Of a stretch of 64,000 nucleotides of DNA, positions 63,883 through 64,000 are shown in pieces; within the stretch, counting starts at the first letter, position 1; every line of letters begins with the position of its first letter. Location: contig NZ_VDHJ01000007.1 of NCBI RefSeq assembly GCF_006334925.1, positions 1-64,000 of the forward strand, given 5' to 3'. Origin of the DNA: Corynebacterium tapiri (GTDB lineage: Bacteria; Actinomycetota; Actinomycetes; Mycobacteriales; Mycobacteriaceae). A model generated the notes under the pieces. The model worked only from the letters and a program-made list of their open reading frames with translations, had not been told where the DNA came from and made no database searches. Both the position numbers and the translations under genes were made by a program.

Positions 63883-64000
63883 CTAGCCTTCAGCGGCAGA
63901 CGAGCCCTCTGCGTGTGAGGAGTCTGCCGCTGAACCTGGCCAGCCAGGGTACTCCGGTGGTGTACCGCCAAAGGCCGGGCACAGTTCCTGGAAGCTGCAC
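63883..64000 (-). CDS. C-terminal end of an unidentified gene
   Basis: On the minus strand the frame read from 63999 is open for 38 codons to a TAG at 63885-63883, ending Ser/Ala/Glu-rich (SSHAEGSSAAEG) after CSFQELCPAFGGTPPEYPG. The composition is protein-like and the convergent layout with fhs is compact, but too little is visible to name it. Confidence 0.45.
   Translation of the reverse strand, partial: CSFQELCPAFGGTPPEYPGWPGSAADSSHAEGSSAAEG
63889..63934. repeat. 13-bp perfect inverted repeat after fhs
   Basis: TTCAGCGGCAGAC (63889-63901) and GTCTGCCGCTGAA (63922-63934) form a perfect 13-bp stem over a 20-nt loop, within the 3' end of the convergent partial gene. No T-run on either side, so it is not a canonical intrinsic terminator but may act as a shared transcript end. 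Confidence 0.6.

Overview
The window is about 64 kb of chromosome from an actinobacterium of the genus Corynebacterium. GC is moderately high by eye and coding density is very high. The assignment rests on lineage-typical genes: opcA beside zwf, a TetR repressor of the AcnR type behind acn, the arabinomannan mannosyltransferase mptB, the mycothiol ligase mshC, and a SufR-type regulator leading sufBDCSUT. Gene order follows the Mycobacterium tuberculosis and C. glutamicum backbone from fmt through rib, uvrC, rapZ, yvcK, whiA, gap and onward. The species cannot be named from what I can see. No IS element, prophage, CRISPR array or plasmid gene is visible; the only clearly accessory-looking gene is a secreted sialidase.

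Layout. 1-7 kb: end of fmt, rsmB, rpe and a riboflavin operon (ribD, ribE, ribBA, ribH). 7-12 kb: a PH-domain membrane protein, uvrC, rapZ, yvcK, whiA. 12-16 kb: glycolytic gap, pgk, tpiA, then secG; ppc, which sits here in C. glutamicum, is absent. 16-22 kb (minus strand): the pentose phosphate operon tkt-tal-zwf-opcA-pgl. 22-29 kb: heme A synthesis (ctaB, ctaA), a quinone oxidoreductase, an ABC exporter and mptB. 29-35 kb: sufR-sufBDCSUT. 35-42 kb: nanH sialidase, an ABC-F ATPase, a LysP-like permease, a UPF0210/ACT pair, a small PLDc_N protein. 42-46 kb: acn-acnR and a small membrane protein. 46-53 kb: an NlpC/P60 hydrolase behind a structured leader, hemH, two uncharacterised genes read divergently, nfeD/qmc, an HTH protein, a TVP38 protein, a cupin and tRNA-Leu(GAG). 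53-64 kb: a PEBP-family protein, a lipoprotein with pyrD, uppP, mshC, a small unknown gene, a HAD hydrolase, hisE, hisG, aspA, fhs and the tail of one more gene.

The most consistent signal is regulatory. About 29 genes have a TAnnnT -10 hexamer (one CACAAT) ending 6-8 nt before the start codon, so transcription should begin at or within a base or two of the start codon (leaderless mRNA). I used this signature, with Shine-Dalgarno sites elsewhere, to choose starts. In seven places the stop codon of the upstream gene is itself the first three bases of the next gene's -10 hexamer.

The best candidate for a notable control system is the roughly 190-nt leader of the NlpC/P60 gene. A 10-bp long-range stem starts about 3 nt after the predicted transcription start, the interior resembles c-di-AMP (ydaO-type) riboswitches, and two mutually exclusive hairpins at the end decide whether the ribosome binding site is paired. 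A GlxR-like palindrome lies upstream. Candidate SufR and AcnR operators overlap the predicted promoters of the suf and acn operons.
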